Assembly (NCBI GenBank): GCA_934184665.1
Contig: CAKPSX010000007.1
Coordinates: forward strand, 1 to 55,144
DNA from: an uncultured Clostridia bacterium
GTDB lineage: Bacteria > Bacillota > Clostridia > TANB77 > CAG-508
Direction: 5' to 3'
DNA length: 55,144 nt
Position numbers and translations under genes: made by a program. The notes under the pieces were generated by a model. That model did no database searches and was not told the DNA's origin. It saw only the letters and a program-made list of their open reading frames with translations. Of this stretch, positions 26,037 to 35,203 are shown one piece after another. Positions within the stretch are counted from its first letter, which is position 1. Every line of letters begins with the position of its first letter.

Positions 26037-26948
26037 TTGTTTGAAAACATAATAGGAAATGAAAAAAATAAAAATATTTTAGAAAAATCAATAAAATCAG
26101 GCAAAATATCACATAGCTATATATTTTGGGGAATAGAAGGAATAGGCAAAAAACTTATAGCAAAGCAATTAACCAAAAGCATATTATGCTTAGAAACAAA
26201 AGAAAGTTCATGTAAATGTAAATCATGTATAGAATTTGACACAAACAATAATCCAGATTTTATATTAATAGAACCAGAACAGGGAAAAATAAAAATAGAA
26301 ACAATAAGAGAAATGCAAAAAAAAGTTGCAGAAAAGCCTGTAATTTCAGAAAAAAAAGTATATATAATAAATAATGCAGAAACAATGACTGTAGAAGCAC
26401 AAAACTGTTTATTAAAAACACTTGAAGAACCGCCAGAATATGTAACAATAATTTTAATAACATCAAATGAAAATAATTTATTAAGCACAATAAAATCAAG
26501 ATGTACAAGAATATATTTTGAACCACTTCTAAAAGAAGAAATAGAAAAATACATAAATCAAAATTACCAAGAACCAGTAAGTGAAAATATAATAAAAATG
26601 GCACAAGGTAGTATAAGCCAAGTAATAAATTATCAAGAGCATCAAGAACTATACGCAAATATAGAAAAAATGTTGAGAGAAATACACCAAAAAGATTTAA
26701 TAGAAGCAATAAAAATGGCAGAAGAAATATACAATTCAAAAGAACAAATACAATACATATTAGAATATATGGAATCACTTGTTTTAGAACTTGGCAAGAA
26801 AAACATAAGATATGTAAAATGTGTAGAAATAATAGAAGACACAAAAAAGAGAATAAAGGCAAATAGTAATTATGACATGTGTATAGACAACATGATATTT
26901 AACATATGGGGGGAAATTAATGAAAAGAATAATAGGAGTACGTTTTAA
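26037..26948 (+). CDS. holB: DNA polymerase III subunit delta-prime (HolB)
   Basis: Stator subunit of the clamp loader. 303 residues. AAA+ domain beginning ENIIGNEKNKNILEKSI, P-loop-like GIEGIGKKL, zinc-binding cysteines in CLETKESSCKCKSC, sensor region NAETMTVEAQNCLLKTLEEPP and SRCTRIYFEP. TTG start ten bases after the GGAGGAG inside the lepB tail. Its 3' end overlaps ricT by 29 bp, indicating translational coupling, a pairing (holB with the PSP1/YaaT gene) known across Firmicutes. Confidence 0.92.
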   Translation: MFENIIGNEKNKNILEKSIKSGKISHSYIFWGIEGIGKKLIAKQLTKSILCLETKESSCKCKSCIEFDTNNNPDFILIEPEQGKIKIETIREMQKKVAEKPVISEKKVYIINNAETMTVEAQNCLLKTLEEPPEYVTIILITSNENNLLSTIKSRCTRIYFEPLLKEEIEKYINQNYQEPVSENIIKMAQGSISQVINYQEHQELYANIEKMLREIHQKDLIEAIKMAEEIYNSKEQIQYILEYMESLVLELGKKNIRYVKCVEIIEDTKKRIKANSNYDMCIDNMIFNIWGEINEKNNRSTF

Positions 26949-27834
26949 AAGACTTGGAAAAATATATTTCTTTGATCCAAAATGGCTAGAAGTAAAAAAA
27001 GGAGACCAAGTAGTTGTTGAAACATCACAAGGAGAAGAAATAGCAGAAGTAGCAGTTCCAAATAGAATGGTAGAAGAAGAAAAATTAACAACATCATTAA
27101 AAAAAGTATTAAGACTAGCTTCACCAAGGGATTTAAAACATGCAGAAGAATGTAGACAAAAAGAAAAAGAAGCATTTGAATTATGCTCAAAAAAAATCAA
27201 AGAACATAAATTAAATATGACATTAACAGATGTAGAATATAAATTCGATAATAGCAAAATATTATTTTACTTCACAGCAGATGGCAGAATCGATTTCAGA
27301 GATTTAGTAAGAGATTTGGCATCAGTATATAAAACAAGGATTGAATTAAGACAAATAGGAGTAAGAGACGAAGTAAAAAGAATTGGCGGAAATGGAGTAT
27401 GTGGTAGAGAATTATGTTGTTGTTCATTTTTAAGTGACTTTGAAACAGTATCAATAAAAATGGCAAAAGAACAAAATATCTCATTAAACCCATCAAAAAT
27501 TTCAGGAAATTGTGGAAGATTAATGTGTTGCTTAAAATATGAACAAAATGTGTATGAAGAAAAACTACAAAGATTGCCAAATGTTGGGGCAATAGTAAAA
27601 ACACCAGATGGAAAAGGCGAAGTAGAAGGAATAGAAACATTAAAAGAAGTTGTAAAAGTAAAAATCAAAGACGGAGACATAACAACATATAAAAAATATA
27701 ATGTAAAAGATATAAAAGTATTAAAAGATGTTGCGAGAGAACAAGCAGGACAAGAAGAAAAAGAATACAAAAAAGAATTAGAAAAACTTGAAAAATTAGA
27801 ACAAGAAAAAACACAGAAAAATGACGAAATATAA
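26920..27834 (+). CDS. ricT: PSP1-domain protein RicT (YaaT)
   Basis: 304-residue PSP1 family protein. In Bacillus YaaT forms the Y complex (RicA-RicF-RicT), carries Fe-S clusters, and directs RNase Y processing and sporulation/competence control. Visible here: N-terminal GVRFKRLGKIYFFDP, the cysteine clusters GVCGRELCCCSF and GNCGRLMCCLKYE that fit iron-sulfur binding, and a Lys/Glu coiled tail. RicA and RicF are not adjacent, so the full complex cannot be confirmed from here. Confidence 0.9.
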   Translation: MKRIIGVRFKRLGKIYFFDPKWLEVKKGDQVVVETSQGEEIAEVAVPNRMVEEEKLTTSLKKVLRLASPRDLKHAEECRQKEKEAFELCSKKIKEHKLNMTLTDVEYKFDNSKILFYFTADGRIDFRDLVRDLASVYKTRIELRQIGVRDEVKRIGGNGVCGRELCCCSFLSDFETVSIKMAKEQNISLNPSKISGNCGRLMCCLKYEQNVYEEKLQRLPNVGAIVKTPDGKGEVEGIETLKEVVKVKIKDGDITTYKKYNVKDIKVLKDVAREQAGQEEKEYKKELEKLEKLEQEKTQKNDEI

Positions 27835-27872
27835 TTATAATAGTAGAATAAATTTGAGAGGTGGTGAAAAAA

Positions 27873-28049
27873 ATGGCATATAAAATAGATTGTGAAAAAT
27901 GTATAAGCTGTGGAGCTTGTGCAGCAAATTGCCCTGTTGAATGTATAACACAAGGAGACACATGTTTTGTAATAGACCAATCAGCATGCATAAGCTGTGG
28001 AACATGCGCAGGTGTTTGCCCTGTCGAAGCACCATTTGATGAAAATTAA
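27873..28049 (+). CDS. Clostridial 2[4Fe-4S] ferredoxin
   Basis: 58-residue electron carrier with two CxxCxxCxxxCP motifs: CEKCISCGACAANCP and CISCGTCAGVCP. The start is the ATG at 27873 behind GAGAGGTGG; an upstream GTG lies within that site. Likely donor for ferredoxin-dependent enzymes such as the thioredoxin reductase at 53132 (inference). Confidence 0.95.
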   Translation: MAYKIDCEKCISCGACAANCPVECITQGDTCFVIDQSACISCGTCAGVCPVEAPFDEN

Positions 28050-28067
28050 AATTTGAAGAGATTTCAG

Positions 28068-28094
28068 GAACTAGTTTAAACTAGTTCTTTTTTT
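28068..28094 (+). terminator. Terminator after the ferredoxin gene
   Basis: GAACTAG-TTTAAA-CTAGTTC followed by seven T residues. Confidence 0.92.
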
Positions 28095-28131
28095 GTGCCA
28101 CTAGGAATAAAATAAGATAAGGAGGCAGAAC

Positions 28132-28455
28132 ATGTTATTTAGGAGAAGATGCTATAGAAATAACTTTAGGCAGGGGCAAATAACGATTGATGAAATGAAA
28201 AATAAAATAAAACAGGGCGCAATTGTAATAGATGTAAGAAGTAAACAAGAATATAATGAAGGACACATACAAGATGCGATAAACATTCCAGACCATGAAA
28301 TAAATAATAATATAGAAAATATAGTAAGAAACAAAAACCAATTAGTTGTATTGTACTGCCAAAGCGGAAGTAGGAGTCAAAATGCATATATAAAAATGTT
28401 GAGAAAGGGATATAAAAACGTATACTGTTTGGCAGGTGGACTTGACATGATATAG
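28132..28455 (+). CDS. Rhodanese-like sulfurtransferase domain protein
   Basis: 107-residue single rhodanese domain. IVIDVRSKQEYNEGHIQDAIN is followed by the active-site loop CQSGSRSQ with Cys76, then the YCLAGG end typical of the fold. It probably carries persulfide sulfur; substrate unknown. AAGGAGG precedes the ATG. A nested pair of repeats begins at the base right after its stop codon. Confidence 0.88.
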   Translation: MLFRRRCYRNNFRQGQITIDEMKNKIKQGAIVIDVRSKQEYNEGHIQDAINIPDHEINNNIENIVRNKNQLVVLYCQSGSRSQNAYIKMLRKGYKNVYCLAGGLDMI

Positions 28456-28683
28456 GTTGAAAAATAATTACAATTTTGGACGGCGTCAAACTTCATTTAA
28501 AACGCAGTTTATATAGTAGTTGCGAAATAATTATAATTTTAGGCTGTGTCAACTTTCATTTAAAATGCAGTCATGTACAACTCGTACACTCCTTTGCTTT
28601 TTAAATAAAAGTTTCCTTGCCAAAATTCAATTCTTTCACAACAGAAACTTGTGTGTTTTGCCAAAATTTAATTCTTTTCCAAC
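28456..28683 (-). repeat. Outer repeat copy interrupted by a second copy
   Basis: Left end GTTGAAAAATAATTACAATT with the GGACGGCGTCAAACTTC arm. Right end TTGCCAAAATTTAATTC then CAAC at 28683. Between them sits a complete inner element (28519-28642). Removing the inner copy leaves a ~104-bp type B-like element, so it looks like repeat-into-repeat insertion. No long target duplication is visible. Confidence 0.8.
28519..28642 (-). repeat. MITE-like palindromic repeat nested in another copy
   Basis: 124-bp element with ends GTTGCGAAATAATTATAATT and CAATTCTTTCACAAC. The inner part is a diverged type B with CATTTAAAATGCAG and TTTTTAAATAAAAG arms around GTACAACTCGTAC. Same orientation as the outer copy. 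Confidence 0.82.
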
Positions 28684-28721
28684 CATGAATAATATGAAAA
28701 ATGAAAGGAATGTGATCAAAC

Positions 28722-29099
28722 ATGGAAGAAAATAGCTTAAGAAATTCAAAATACATATTAAAAGGAGTAGCAATATCAATAATAATGACATTGATATTCT
28801 TATTTATATTTTCAATAATATTAACATACACAAATGTAAGTGAAAAATTAATAACCCCATTTATAATAATAATAACAGCAATAAGTATACTAATAGGAAG
28901 CTCAATAGGAAACACAAAAATGAGAAAAAATGGACTATTAAATGGAGCATTAATAGGAGGAATATATCTTGTGCTGATATACCTAATATCAAGCATAATT
29001 AGTCAAAATTTCATACTAACAATGCAATCAATAATTGTAATTATAACAGGAATGATATGTGGAATGGCAGGAGGAATAATAGGAATAAATAAAAAATAA
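28722..29099 (+). CDS. TIGR04086-like four-span membrane protein
   Basis: 125-residue membrane protein with four hydrophobic segments (about 13-35, 45-60, 70-90, 98-120) and Gly-rich GMAGGIIGINK end, as in the TIGR04086/YrzE family. Family function is unknown. In clostridia it often lies near yajC-secD-secF, which agrees with the secD/secF genes about 850 bp downstream. Start at the ATG after GAAAGGAATG. Confidence 0.65.
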   Translation: MEENSLRNSKYILKGVAISIIMTLIFLFIFSIILTYTNVSEKLITPFIIIITAISILIGSSIGNTKMRKNGLLNGALIGGIYLVLIYLISSIISQNFILTMQSIIVIITGMICGMAGGIIGINKK

Positions 29100-29109
29100 T
29101 AAAAAGTAG

Positions 29110-29138
29110 TTGATATTTTTCTGAAATTAGGGTAAAAT
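29110..29138 (+). promoter_or_regulatory. Promoter upstream of the HD hydrolase gene
   Basis: TTGATA (29110-29115), 17 bp, TAAAAT (29133-29138), 82 bp before the ATG. Confidence 0.65.
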
Positions 29139-29220
29139 CTATACATACAGAAGACCAACTATTAAAAGCCAATAGTTAGTTATAAAATTTAAAATAATAT
29201 TTTAGACTAGGAGGCGAAAA

Positions 29221-29880
29221 ATGATTACATTAAAAGATGTTATACAAAACAAAGAAGTCCAAGCATTTATACATGCATCACAAAAACAGTTAGAAGCACT
29301 AGGCTATACAGAACACTCATATAGACATGTAGGAATAGTATCAAAAAGAACAGGAGAAATCCTAACAAAATTAGGCTATAGCGAAAAAACAATTGAATTA
29401 GGAAAAATAGCAGGATACTTACATGACATAGGAAACTGTGTAAACAGAGTAGACCATGCACATAGTGGCGCAATATTAGCATATAACATTTTAAAAGAAA
29501 TGGAAATGGATGCAGAAGACAGAACAGAAATAGTAATGGCAATAGGAAATCATGATGAAAACACAGGAACACCAGTAAGTGAAATATCAGCAGCATTAAT
29601 ATTAGCAGACAAATCAGATGTACACAGAGATAGAGTAATAAATCCTGATATAAATTCATTTGACATACATGATAAAGTAAATTATGCAGTAACAGATGCT
29701 AGTTTAAATTTAGATGAAGAAAATAGAAAAATAAAGCTAAAATTGACAATAGACACAGATATTTGTCCAGTACTAGATTACTTCCAAATATTTATGGATA
29801 GAACAATGATGAGCAAAAAAGCAGCAAAATTTTTAGATTTATGGTTTGAAATAGTAATAAATGGAACAAAACTATTATAA
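29221..29880 (+). CDS. HD-domain metal-dependent phosphohydrolase
   Basis: 219 residues. HD motifs: H in EHSYRHVG, HD in YLHDIGN, the GNHDE pair, and D in LADKSD, the order expected for a dinuclear-metal HD hydrolase. No partner domain; substrate not predictable. AGGAGG precedes the ATG and secD follows 63 bp later. Confidence 0.85.
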   Translation: MITLKDVIQNKEVQAFIHASQKQLEALGYTEHSYRHVGIVSKRTGEILTKLGYSEKTIELGKIAGYLHDIGNCVNRVDHAHSGAILAYNILKEMEMDAEDRTEIVMAIGNHDENTGTPVSEISAALILADKSDVHRDRVINPDINSFDIHDKVNYAVTDASLNLDEENRKIKLKLTIDTDICPVLDYFQIFMDRTMMSKKAAKFLDLWFEIVINGTKLL

Positions 29881-29943
29881 AACAAAGAAACAAAGGTATT
29901 ACAAATACAGCAATAATGCCTTACGAAAGGAATGAAATTTAAA

Positions 29944-31380
29944 ATGAAAAAAGTAAAAATCACAACTATAATATTAGCAATAATATTAGTAACATTAATA
30001 GCTTTTGCAGGGATATACACAAAAACACAAAATAGAATGGAAAACAAAGTAAAAGGCTACACACTAAGCAAAGAACTAGACGGAAAAAGAATAATAGACA
30101 TAAAAGTAAAAAGTGAAGATACATCAAGTGATACAAGCACAAGTGAGACAGAAGGAACAGATACTAGCACAGAAAAACAAACAACACAAGAATCAAACTC
30201 AGACAAACTAACAGTAGAAAACTATAAAATTGTAAAACAAACAATAGAAAAAAGGCTAAAGAAATTAAAAGCACAAGATTATAATGTATCACTAAACGAA
30301 GAAAATGGAACAATAAGAGTAGAACTACCAGAAAATGACAAAACAGACACACTTGCATATTACCTAACAGCAAATAGTGAAGTAGTAATAAAAGACAAAG
30401 ACACAAGTGAAGAAATCATAAGTGATTCAATGATAAAAAGTGCAAAATATGAATACAATTCAAACATGAATGGAGAATATCAAGTATATCTAAACATAGA
30501 ATTAACAAAAGAAGGACAAGCTAAATTAGAAGAAGCGACAGCAAACTATGCATTTTTAGAAAGTGAAATAACAGAAATAGAAGATGCAAATAAATCTACA
30601 GACTCAAGCACAACAGACGGAACAACAGCAGAAAGCACAGAAAACACAGAAACAACAACAGAAAATTCAGAAAACAATAATGAAGAACAAAAAGCAGACA
30701 CAAAAAAAGTAACAACACTAACATTTGCAGGAACAGAATATAAAATCGATAAAATCGATAAAAACAAACTAACAGTAAAAATAGGAAGCAAAACAACAAA
30801 CAACACATCAATAAATAACAACATGGCAAAAGCAGCAGAAATCTCAATGTTAATAGATGCAGGAAAATACCCAATAGAATATGAAGTAGAAAACAACAGA
30901 TATGTATATTCAGATATATCAAAACAACAAATAATAGGATTTTCTTTAGTAATGTTAGCACTACTACTTGTAGTATTAATAGCAATATCAATCAAATATA
31001 AAGGTAAAGGACTATTATGTGCAATATCATTTATAGGGTTCATATCAGTATTCTCACTACTATTAAGATACACAAATGTATTAATCTCAATAGAAGGAAT
31101 TGGAGCAATAATATTAACAATATTAATAAACCTAAAAATAAACAAATCAATATTAGAAAAAACACAAAACATGCATATGCTAAAAGAAGCATATACAGAA
31201 ACATACAAAGAACAATTCTGGAGAATAATACCAATAATGATTATTGCAGTAACATTCTGTTTCTCAGGATGGACAAACTTAAGCAGTTTCGGATTAATAA
31301 TGTTCTGGGGAATAATATTAATTCCACTATATAACATAATAGTAACACAAACATTATTAAACATAGAAGAGAACGAGTAG
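29944..31380 (+). CDS. SecD-like protein translocase subunit, divergent
   Basis: About 478 residues. N-terminal span (about 7-25), an external domain with RLKKLKAQDYNVSLNEENGTIRV and a second P1-type region, two Ser/Thr/Glu-rich low-complexity inserts (about 58-85 and 220-250), and a C-terminal five-span block beginning near residue 325 (IIGFSLVMLALLLVVLIAIS). Architecture and the following SecF-like gene identify a SecD-type RND subunit that pulls exported proteins outward. Classic SecD membrane motifs are hard to see, so function may be relaxed. Start at the ATG 29944, eleven bases after GAAAGGA. Confidence 0.75.
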   Translation: MKKVKITTIILAIILVTLIAFAGIYTKTQNRMENKVKGYTLSKELDGKRIIDIKVKSEDTSSDTSTSETEGTDTSTEKQTTQESNSDKLTVENYKIVKQTIEKRLKKLKAQDYNVSLNEENGTIRVELPENDKTDTLAYYLTANSEVVIKDKDTSEEIISDSMIKSAKYEYNSNMNGEYQVYLNIELTKEGQAKLEEATANYAFLESEITEIEDANKSTDSSTTDGTTAESTENTETTTENSENNNEEQKADTKKVTTLTFAGTEYKIDKIDKNKLTVKIGSKTTNNTSINNNMAKAAEISMLIDAGKYPIEYEVENNRYVYSDISKQQIIGFSLVMLALLLVVLIAISIKYKGKGLLCAISFIGFISVFSLLLRYTNVLISIEGIGAIILTILINLKINKSILEKTQNMHMLKEAYTETYKEQFWRIIPIMIIAVTFCFSGWTNLSSFGLIMFWGIILIPLYNIIVTQTLLNIEENE

Positions 31381-31395
31381 GAGGCAATATAAAAA

Positions 31396-32052
31396 ATGAA
31401 AAATAGTAAAAAAATATTAGTAGCTGTAGTAATAATAATTTTAATTGCAGGAATCATAGTTACAGCAGCACTTGGATTAAACAAAGAATTAAGATATCAA
31501 GAATTACAAAGTTTTGATATATATCTTGAGCAAAATTTTGACATGTCAAAAATAAAACAAATAACAAATGATGTATTAGGTAAAAAGAATATTGTAGAAA
31601 CAGTAGAAATCTATAAAGACATGATAACAATAGAAGCACCAAGTATATCAGAAGACCAAAAAAATGAAATTGTAAACAAAATAAAAGAAAGTTATGAATT
31701 CAGCCAAACAGCTGAAAACACAACAATAAACAAAGTACCAACATTAAGAATAATGGACATGTTCAAAAGTTATGTTATACCATTTGTAATATCAGCAATA
31801 GTAATATTAGCATATATGCTAATAAAATATTACAAAGTTGGATTATTAAAACTATTAGCAAGAACAATATTCATACCAGTAGTAGGAGAACTAGTATTAC
31901 TAAGTGTTATGGCAATAACAAGAATCCCATTTGGCGAATTCACACCAATACTTGTAATAGCAATATATATTGCAACAATTGCATATGTTATAAATAAGAA
32001 TGAAAAAGACATAGAAACAAAAACTACAGAAGCAACGGAAAAAACAGCCTAA
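31396..32052 (+). CDS. SecF-like protein translocase subunit, reduced
   Basis: 218 residues, short for SecF (about 300). One N-terminal span (about 6-26), a small external domain ending near residue 112, and only about three or four further hydrophobic segments (VIPFVISAIVILAYMLI, IFIPVVGELVLLSVMAI, ILVIAIYIATIAYVI). The partner of the SecD-like gene 15 bp upstream; AGGAGG lies in the gap. The truncated membrane block suggests a minimal SecDF. Confidence 0.7.
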   Translation: MKNSKKILVAVVIIILIAGIIVTAALGLNKELRYQELQSFDIYLEQNFDMSKIKQITNDVLGKKNIVETVEIYKDMITIEAPSISEDQKNEIVNKIKESYEFSQTAENTTINKVPTLRIMDMFKSYVIPFVISAIVILAYMLIKYYKVGLLKLLARTIFIPVVGELVLLSVMAITRIPFGEFTPILVIAIYIATIAYVINKNEKDIETKTTEATEKTA

Positions 32053-32108
32053 ATTTTAGGTTGCAACAGACATAAAAACTCAAAACGTTCATAAATATAT
32101 AAAGAATA

Positions 32109-32152
32109 AAGCGGAACTCAAATGCTAAAAAATGCAAATGAGTCCGCTTTGT
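32109..32152. terminator. Hairpin terminator downstream of secF
   Basis: AAAGCGGAACTCA pairs with TGAGTCCGCTTT (one bulged A), followed by GTTTTC. It separates secF from the convergent Cys-rich peptide gene and may serve both. Confidence 0.75.
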
Positions 32153-32204
32153 TTTCATATAAAAAGTTTAACTTTTCACTATACAAATATGTCTTAATTA
32201 AGGA

Positions 32205-32324
32205 TTAGCAACATCCTCCTCTGTTACCTCCGCAACAGCAGCATATTAAAAGTATAAGAATGATTATCCAGCAGCAATCATCACCGAAACCGAAACCACA
32301 TCCGCATCCTCTATTCTCTGGCAT
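32205..32324 (-). CDS. 39-aa Cys/Gly-rich hydrophobic peptide
   Basis: Encodes MPENRGCGCGFGFGDDCCWI, then a hydrophobic stretch ILILLI, then CCCC and GGNRGGCC. Ten cysteines in 39 residues with a central membrane-like segment. GGGGGG lies before the ATG. Similar tiny Cys-rich peptides are common in spore-forming clostridia and are often annotated as hypothetical or coat-associated; that link is from general knowledge, not shown here. It runs against secF and has an AAAAAGTTTAACTTTTC palindrome after its stop. Confidence 0.7.
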   Translation of the reverse strand: MPENRGCGCGFGFGDDCCWIIILILLICCCCGGNRGGCC

Positions 32325-32469
32325 ATAAAACCCCCCTTTCAAATATTTAATTAAAGAATTTTGAAATTTTTCTTTTGATAATATATAATATGGGTTTCAC
32401 AAAAATGTGTTACTAATAAAGTTAGAGTTGTGAAATTAGAAAGAAATGAGACCAAAAATAAAAAAATAC

Positions 32470-32498
32470 TTGATAATAAAAAAGAGAAATGATACAAT
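32470..32498 (+). promoter_or_regulatory. Promoter upstream of mutL
   Basis: TTGATA (32470-32475), 17 bp, TACAAT (32493-32498). The transcript would run through the repeat at 32558-32680 into mutL. Confidence 0.6.
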
Positions 32499-32557
32499 AC
32501 AAGAGTAAAAAAATAGCAAACAAAAAAGAAAAAACAAAATTATAATACAAGAGACAA

Positions 32558-32680
32558 GTTGTGAAAGAATTAAATTTTGACAAGGAAGATTTTGTTTAAA
32601 AGGCAAGGGCGCATATAAAGATATGTAACTGCGTTTTAAATGAAATCTGACACAGTTCAAAATTGTAATTATTTCATAAC
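32558..32680 (+). repeat. MITE-like palindromic repeat, type B
   Basis: Complete 123-bp copy, very similar to 17442-17564. Ends GTTGTGAAAGAATTAAATTT and (reversed) GTTATGAAATAATTACAATT; arms AGATTTTGTTTAAAAGGC and GCGTTTTAAATGAAATCT. Ends 19 bp before the mutL ATG, next to GAAGGAG. Confidence 0.88.
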
Positions 32681-32699
32681 CACGAAGGAGAAGATATAC

Positions 32700-35192
32700 A
32701 TGGGAAATATAGTGTTACTAGACGACCTAACAATAAACAAAATAGCCGCAGGCGAAGTAATAGAAAGACCAGCATCAGTAATAAAAGAAATGGTAGAAAA
32801 CTCAATAGATGCAGGAGCAACAAAAATAACAGTAGAAATTAAAAATGGTGGAATATCATATATAAAAATAACAGACAATGGAAAAGGAATAGCAGAAGAT
32901 GACATGGAACTTGCATTTGAAAGACATGCAACAAGCAAAATAAGAAGTGCTGACGACTTAAACACAGTAATGTCAATGGGGTTCAGAGGAGAAGCATTAG
33001 CAAGTATAACAGCAATAGCAAGAGTAGAAATGGTATCAAAAACAGCAAGCCAATCAAATGGATATAGAATAGTTGTAGAAGGTGGCAAAGTATTAGAAAA
33101 AGGAGAAACAGGTTGTGCAGATGGAACATCAATAACAGTAACAAACCTATTTTATAATACGCCAGTAAGATACAAATTCTTGAAAAAAGACTTTACAGAA
33201 GCGGGTTATATAGAAGATGTAATAACAAGAATAGCATTAGTGCATCCAGAAATATCAATAAAGCTAATAAATGCAGGAAAAACAATCATACAAACAAATG
33301 GAAATGGAGACTTAAAAACAGTAATATATAGCATATATGGAAAAGACATAGCAGAAGGAGTAATAAAAACAGACTACGAATATGAAGGAATGCACATATA
33401 TGGAGTTATAGGAAAACCAGAAATAGCACGTTCAAACAGATCAAACCAAATATTTTTTGTAAACAAAAGATATGTAAGAGATAAATCACTATCATCATCA
33501 GCAGAAAAAGCATATAAAGGAATGATACCAATAGGTAAATTTAGTTTCTTAATATTAAATATAGATATGAACCCAAATAAAGTAGATGTAAATGTTCACC
33601 CAGCAAAACTAGAAGTAAGGTTTGAAGAAGAAAATGTTGTATTTAAAGCAATATATCATGCAATAAGAGATACACTATTAAAAGCAGAATTAGTAGCAAA
33701 TACAGACCACACATCAAGTTCAGCAAGAATAGATAGTGGCTTATTTGGAAATAAAGCAAGACAAGATGCAGAAACAATAGTAGAGCAAATATTCAAACAA
33801 AGACAAATAAACAAAATACCATATGCAGTAGACCCAACAGCACCAAAAAGCGAAACTACAACAAACACTGCAAATACTGCAAATACTGTGGCAGAAGCTA
33901 AAAGCGAAACACAAGCAAACACAGCAGAAAATGAACAACCACAACAAACAACAAAAAATGAACCAACAAATACAACAATACAAACACCAACAACAGGAAT
34001 AATGAATGGTGAAGGAATGTCAGAACTAGAAAAAAGCCAAGAAGTATTAAGAAAACTACAAGAAATAAAAGACAAGCTTATAAATGAATCACCAGAATTA
34101 AAAGCAAAACTGGAAGAAAAAGATGGAATAAGCTATGAAACAGCAGAACCAAAAACAGCATCAGTTGCAGAAGAAGGAGAACCATATAAAATAACACAAC
34201 AAGAAACAAATACAGTGCCAAATACACAAGAGTCAAACACTGTAAGTACAGTACAAAATCAAACAACAAATACTACTGCAGCAAGCACAACAAACAACAA
34301 TAACACACAACAGCCAGAACTAAAAGTAGACCTACTTGAAGAAATTGCAAAAGCAAACCATAAGCAAATAGACTTAAAAGAAGAAGTGGCAAAAGCATTA
34401 GAGCCAAGCCCCAAAGAAGAGCCAGAAGAGCAACAAGCAGAAGGAAGCGGAGAATACTCAAAAGAATTCGAAGAAATGTATTTAAGACTATTTGGAACAA
34501 AACCAGTCAGAGGAAACAATCTTCCAGTAGAAGAAGAGTCACAGGAAGAAAAAGCCACAGACATAGCAACAACAGAAAATATATCAATGTTTGATGGAAT
34601 AAAAGAATATCAAAAACCAACATATAAATTTATAGGAATAGTATTCAGAACATACATAATAGTAGAAATAGAAAAAGAAATGTATATAATAGACCAACAC
34701 GCAGCACATGAAAGAATATTATATGAAAAAGTAAAACAAAACTATTATAATGATGAAACAAAAGACTCACAACTAATGTTATTACCAGACATAATAACAC
34801 TAACACACAAAGAAATGGAAATAGCAAGAGATAATATGAAAATGTTTAGAAAAGCAGGCTTCATATTAGAAGAGTTTGGAGAAAACACAATAAAACTTAC
34901 AGGAGTTCCAGAAATGTGTTTAGACCTTGAAACAAAAGAAATGTTCTTAGAAACATTAGACGAAATAAACACAGTATCAAGAACAGCAAAACAAGAAGTA
35001 GAAGAAAGATTTATTGCGACAGTAGCATGTAAAGCAGCAGTAAAAGCAAATATGGCATTAACACAACAAGAAGTTGAAAGCTTGATGGATCAATTACTAC
35101 AATTACAAAACCCATTTACATGTCCACATGGTAGACCAACAGCAATAAAAATGTCGAAATATGATATAGAAAGAAAGTTTGCAAGAAAATAG
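32700..35192 (+). CDS. mutL: DNA mismatch repair protein MutL
   Basis: 830 residues. GHKL ATPase: IAAGEVIERPASVIKEMVEN, DNGKGI, RHATSKI, GFRGEALASI, and NVHPAKLEV. The C-terminal dimerisation/endonuclease domain (from about 640) has DQHAAHERILYE (from residue 665), ACKAAVKAN and CPHGRPTA. It is thus a nicking MutL as in organisms without MutH. The linker (about 340-638) is unusually long, rich in Thr, Asn, Gln and Glu, with TTTNTANTANT-like microrepeats. The start is the ATG at 32700 behind GAAGGAG; the frame runs upstream into repeat sequence. mutS is not beside it; miaA follows after 11 bp. Confidence 0.95.
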   Translation: MGNIVLLDDLTINKIAAGEVIERPASVIKEMVENSIDAGATKITVEIKNGGISYIKITDNGKGIAEDDMELAFERHATSKIRSADDLNTVMSMGFRGEALASITAIARVEMVSKTASQSNGYRIVVEGGKVLEKGETGCADGTSITVTNLFYNTPVRYKFLKKDFTEAGYIEDVITRIALVHPEISIKLINAGKTIIQTNGNGDLKTVIYSIYGKDIAEGVIKTDYEYEGMHIYGVIGKPEIARSNRSNQIFFVNKRYVRDKSLSSSAEKAYKGMIPIGKFSFLILNIDMNPNKVDVNVHPAKLEVRFEEENVVFKAIYHAIRDTLLKAELVANTDHTSSSARIDSGLFGNKARQDAETIVEQIFKQRQINKIPYAVDPTAPKSETTTNTANTANTVAEAKSETQANTAENEQPQQTTKNEPTNTTIQTPTTGIMNGEGMSELEKSQEVLRKLQEIKDKLINESPELKAKLEEKDGISYETAEPKTASVAEEGEPYKITQQETNTVPNTQESNTVSTVQNQTTNTTAASTTNNNNTQQPELKVDLLEEIAKANHKQIDLKEEVAKALEPSPKEEPEEQQAEGSGEYSKEFEEMYLRLFGTKPVRGNNLPVEEESQEEKATDIATTENISMFDGIKEYQKPTYKFIGIVFRTYIIVEIEKEMYIIDQHAAHERILYEKVKQNYYNDETKDSQLMLLPDIITLTHKEMEIARDNMKMFRKAGFILEEFGENTIKLTGVPEMCLDLETKEMFLETLDEINTVSRTAKQEVEERFIATVACKAAVKANMALTQQEVESLMDQLLQLQNPFTCPHGRPTAIKMSKYDIERKFARK

Positions 35193-35203
35193 AAAGGAAC
35201 AAT

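Noticed and set aside
28520..28735. Plus-strand 71-aa open frame
   Set aside because: It is translated repeat sequence (nested palindromic elements) running into the start of the next gene in another frame.
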